A DNA stretch of 64,000 nt from Allobosea sp. Tri-44 (lineage in GTDB: Bacteria > Pseudomonadota > Alphaproteobacteria > Rhizobiales > Beijerinckiaceae). The notes under the pieces are model-generated. The model was not told where the DNA came from. It did no database searches and saw only the letters and a program-made list of their open reading frames with translations. The position numbers were made by a program, and so were the translations under genes. The DNA lies in the NCBI RefSeq assembly GCF_004123845.1, contig NZ_NBDP01000023.1, forward strand, positions 62,001 to 126,000, written 5' to 3'. The stretch's first letter is position 1; each line of letters starts with the position of its first letter. Positions 62,242-64,000 of this stretch are shown one piece after another.

Positions 62242-62529
62242 ATGACCCGGGTCCTGATCACTCTTCTCGCCCTCGGCCTCACTGGCGTGGCGTTCGCCCA
62301 GGCTCGGCCGCAATCCCCGGCGCGCAGCTGCGACGCCAATCGCCAGAGCGTCATCGCCAATGGCGCGATCGTGCTCGGCACCGGTGGCTATACCTATGAC
62401 CGCTTCGTGCGCGACCGCAGCTTCTGTCAGTTCGACGAAATGGCCGATCCGGCCTGGGTGCCCGCCCGCGACACGCCGCAATGTTTCGTCGGCTACCGCT
62501 GCAAGAGCGCCTCGCCCTGGGACGATTGA
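62242..62529 (+). CDS. Small exported cysteine-containing protein
   Basis: The 95-residue protein has a signal peptide (residues 1-19, ending AFAQ) and a mature domain of about 75 residues with four cysteines (SCDAN, FCQFD, QCFVG, RCKSA) that may form two disulfides. I do not recognise the family. The ATG at 62242 has GGAG at the right distance. It is convergent with recR and ends 9 bases from it. Confidence 0.7.
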   Translation: MTRVLITLLALGLTGVAFAQARPQSPARSCDANRQSVIANGAIVLGTGGYTYDRFVRDRSFCQFDEMADPAWVPARDTPQCFVGYRCKSASPWDD

Positions 62530-62538
62530 GGCGGCGCG

Positions 62539-63144
62539 TCAGAATCCTGTGCGCTGGCGGATCGCCGCCGCCAGCGTGCCGTCGTCGAGATAGTCGAGCT
62601 CGCCGCCAACCGGCACGCCATGGGCGAGCTTGGTCACCTTGACCTGAAGATGCGCCAGCAGGTCGGTGATGAAATGCGCCGTGGTCTGGCCTTCGACCGT
62701 GGCGTTGAGCGCGAGGATCACTTCCTTCACCGCCGGCTCCGAGGCGCGCGCCACCAGCGCATCGAGCGAGAGGTTCTCGGGCCGGATGCCGTCGAGCGCC
62801 GAGAGCACGCCGCCGAGCACATGGTAGCGCCCGCCAACCGCGCCCGAGCGCTCCAGCGCCCAGAGATCGGCGATGTCGGCGACGACGACGATCAGGCCGT
62901 CGTCACGGCGTGGGTCGCGGCAGAGCCCGCAGGGATCGCTGGTGTCGACATTGCCGCAGGTCGAGCAGACGACGATGCGCTCGCGCGCCACCGCCATCGC
63001 CTCGGCAAGCGGGCCGAGCAATTGCTCGCGCTTCTTGACGAGGTGCAGCGCGGCGCGCCTGGCCGAACGCGGGCCTAAGCCCGGCAGCTTGGCCAGGAGC
63101 TGGATCAGGCGCTCGATCTCGGGGCCGGCGATGGTGCGGGACAT
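62539..63144 (-). CDS. recR: Recombination mediator protein RecR
   Basis: The 201-residue protein has the RecR layout: a helix-hairpin-helix ([19 protein letters not shown]), a zinc finger ([16 protein letters not shown]) and a Toprim domain ([14 protein letters not shown]). With RecO and RecF it loads RecA at gaps in DNA. It lies downstream of ybaB and dnaX, a widely conserved order. The start at 63144 is the family start. Confidence 0.96.
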   Translation of the reverse strand: MSRTIAGPEIERLIQLLAKLPGLGPRSARRAALHLVKKREQLLGPLAEAMAVARERIVVCSTCGNVDTSDPCGLCRDPRRDDGLIVVVADIADLWALERSGAVGGRYHVLGGVLSALDGIRPENLSLDALVARASEPAVKEVILALNATVEGQTTAHFITDLLAHLQVKVTKLAHGVPVGGELDYLDDGTLAAAIRQRTGF

Positions 63145-63156
63145 GGGTCTCGGGGG

Positions 63157-63239
63157 CGTCATGGTCGGCCTTGAGCCAACCATCTCAGGACAAGAGGGCG
63201 CTTCTGCGAGGGATGCTGGGGCCTGGCCCGAGCATGACG
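63157..63239. repeat. Interspersed repeat F, copy 3, diverged
   Basis: Only the ends are well kept: CGTCATGGTCGG at the left and GCCCGAGCATGACG at the right. The middle has changed to GAGGGCGCTTCTGCGAGGG. It lies in the ybaB-recR gap. Confidence 0.55.
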
Positions 63240-63250
63240 CTGTGGCCTAC

Positions 63251-63571
63251 TCAGAACAGCTTCATGCCGGGCGGGATCGGCAGGCCGCGGGTGACCTCGG
63301 CCATTCGCTCCTGCACGGAGCGCTCGGCCTTGTTGCGGGCGTCGTTGCTGGCGGAGATGACGAGATCCTCGAGGATCTCCTCCTCGCCCTGCACCATCAG
63401 ACTCGGGTCGATCTTCACCGATTTCAGCACGTTCTTGGCGGTCATCACCACCTTGACCAGGCCGCCGCCGGCCGAGCCCTCGAATTCGAGCGTCTCGAGC
63501 TGGGCCTGCATGTCGGCCATCTTCTTCTGCATGTCCTGCGCCTGCTTCATCAGGCCCATCATGTCGCGCAT
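63251..63571 (-). CDS. YbaB/EbfC-family nucleoid-associated protein
   Basis: The 106-residue protein matches the YbaB/EbfC family of small dimeric DNA-binding proteins: [38 protein letters not shown], then [15 protein letters not shown]. The coiled N-terminal helices form the tweezer-like dimer. It sits between dnaX and recR in the conserved order. Confidence 0.95.
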   Translation of the reverse strand: MRDMMGLMKQAQDMQKKMADMQAQLETLEFEGSAGGGLVKVVMTAKNVLKSVKIDPSLMVQGEEEILEDLVISASNDARNKAERSVQERMAEVTRGLPIPPGMKLF

Positions 63572-63587
63572 GTCGGCGCTCCCTTTA

Positions 63588-63700
63588 GATCACGTCGTAT
63601 TTTGACTGATACGTCAAAATGCGAAAAACGTGATCGATGCCAAAAGTTGAGAGCATTGCTCTTGCGAAAAACCGGTTCCCACTTTTTCGCGCAATGCTCT
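63588..63700. repeat. RIME-like mosaic repeat D, copy 3
   Basis: It has a first hairpin with outer GATCACGT / ACGTGATC and inner ATTTTGAC / GTCAAAAT arms, then a hairpin with outer AGAGCATTGC / GCAATGCTCT around the invariant TGCGAAAAACCGGTTCCCA and CTTTTTCGC. It fills the gap between dnaX and ybaB. Confidence 0.8.
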
Positions 63701-63704
63701 GTGT

Positions 63705-64000
63705 TCAATTATCGGTCCAGAACTCGACGCCGTCGAAATCGGGCTCGCTATCGTCGAAGAGCGGCTCGGCTTCCGGCAGATCCTCGTCGCCGCCCGCGGC
63801 CATGGCCGGCGTCTCCGGCTCCGGTTCGCGCGGATCGCGGACATCGACGATGCGCGCGCCCGGGAAGCGCTCCAGCACAGCGCGCACGGCCGGGTGGCTG
63901 GCAGCATCGTTCTCGCGCTTGTCGCGCACGGCCGCTGCCTGCTCGCGCAGGGTCGCCGTTCCCTCGGCGTTGACGACCGCGACCAGCCAGGTCTGGCCGG
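63705..64000 (-). CDS. dnaX: DNA polymerase III gamma/tau subunit, C-terminal end only
   Basis: About 98 C-terminal residues are present; the 5' part lies beyond the right edge. The sequence GQTWLVAVVNAEGTATLREQ, then HPAVRAVLERFPGARIVDVR and an acidic tail ending EFWTDN, matches the C-terminal domain of alphaproteobacterial DnaX, which contacts the polymerase alpha subunit. The position ahead of ybaB and recR supports this. Confidence 0.88.
   Translation of the reverse strand, partial: GQTWLVAVVNAEGTATLREQAAAVRDKRENDAASHPAVRAVLERFPGARIVDVRDPREPEPETPAMAAGGDEDLPEAEPLFDDSEPDFDGVEFWTDN

Overview
The window is high-GC DNA with long reading frames, many 4-base ATGA/GTGA overlaps between genes, a dnaX-ybaB-recR block, a rhizobial-type glycerol ABC operon and rhizobial-style intergenic mosaic repeats. 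Together these point to an alphaproteobacterium of the Hyphomicrobiales (Rhizobiales), plausibly close to Bosea. This is an inference from gene content; no rRNA or tRNA gene was seen. I saw no prophage, insertion sequence or CRISPR array.

Layout. 1-3062: a TRAP transporter (small permease cut by the window edge, binding protein) with a divergent LacI-type regulator and a small hypothetical gene. 3242-23307: a surface-glycan and secretion locus. Read leftward from 21198, it holds a type I secretion ABC protein and its HlyD-type adaptor, a small RTX protein made almost wholly of calcium-binding repeats, then two large GT2-type proteins, three further glycan enzymes (a methyltransferase and two GT4 transferases), a coiled-coil membrane protein, two polysaccharide pyruvyl-transferase-like proteins, a secreted propeller-like protein and a GSCFA (SGNH-type) protein. 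A MarR regulator and a third GT4 transferase face away at its head behind a sigma-54-like promoter. The arrangement recalls the galactoglucan (exp/wg) locus of Sinorhizobium and the S-layer/LPS locus of Caulobacter, but no flippase, polymerase or sugar-nucleotide genes are present here.

23317-30855: SnoaL, OsmC and GntR genes, AMP nucleosidase, then a two-subunit molybdenum hydroxylase with a di-haem cytochrome c, and a divergent TetR regulator. 31026-35880: a branched-chain-amino-acid-type ABC importer (ATPases, binding protein, two permeases). 35978-37353: a cytochrome c and a Vgb-like propeller. 37464-42536: a TetR-controlled catabolic group (DsbA-like isomerase, isochorismatase-like hydrolase, HpaB/AbfD-superfamily flavoprotein, AidB-like acyl-CoA dehydrogenase). 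42729-44482: a DUF899 protein with divergent MarR, and a VOC protein. 44564-53110: the glycerol uptake operon glpR-glpD-glpS-glpT-glpP-glpQ-DUF2160-glpV, closed by a clear intrinsic terminator. 53441-64000: an orphan HWE kinase, an acyltransferase, an efflux/HxlR pair with a perfect 23-bp operator-like palindrome, a 14-TM MFS exporter, a DUF1269 protein, dapD, two small exported proteins, recR, ybaB and the C-terminal end of dnaX.

Above the genes lie several families of interspersed structured repeats. Some keep their hairpin shape while the stem sequence changes. Two ABC operons carry one exactly between the binding-protein gene and the membrane genes. The glycerol ATPases GlpS and GlpT have complementary defects that predict one working and one degenerate ATP site.
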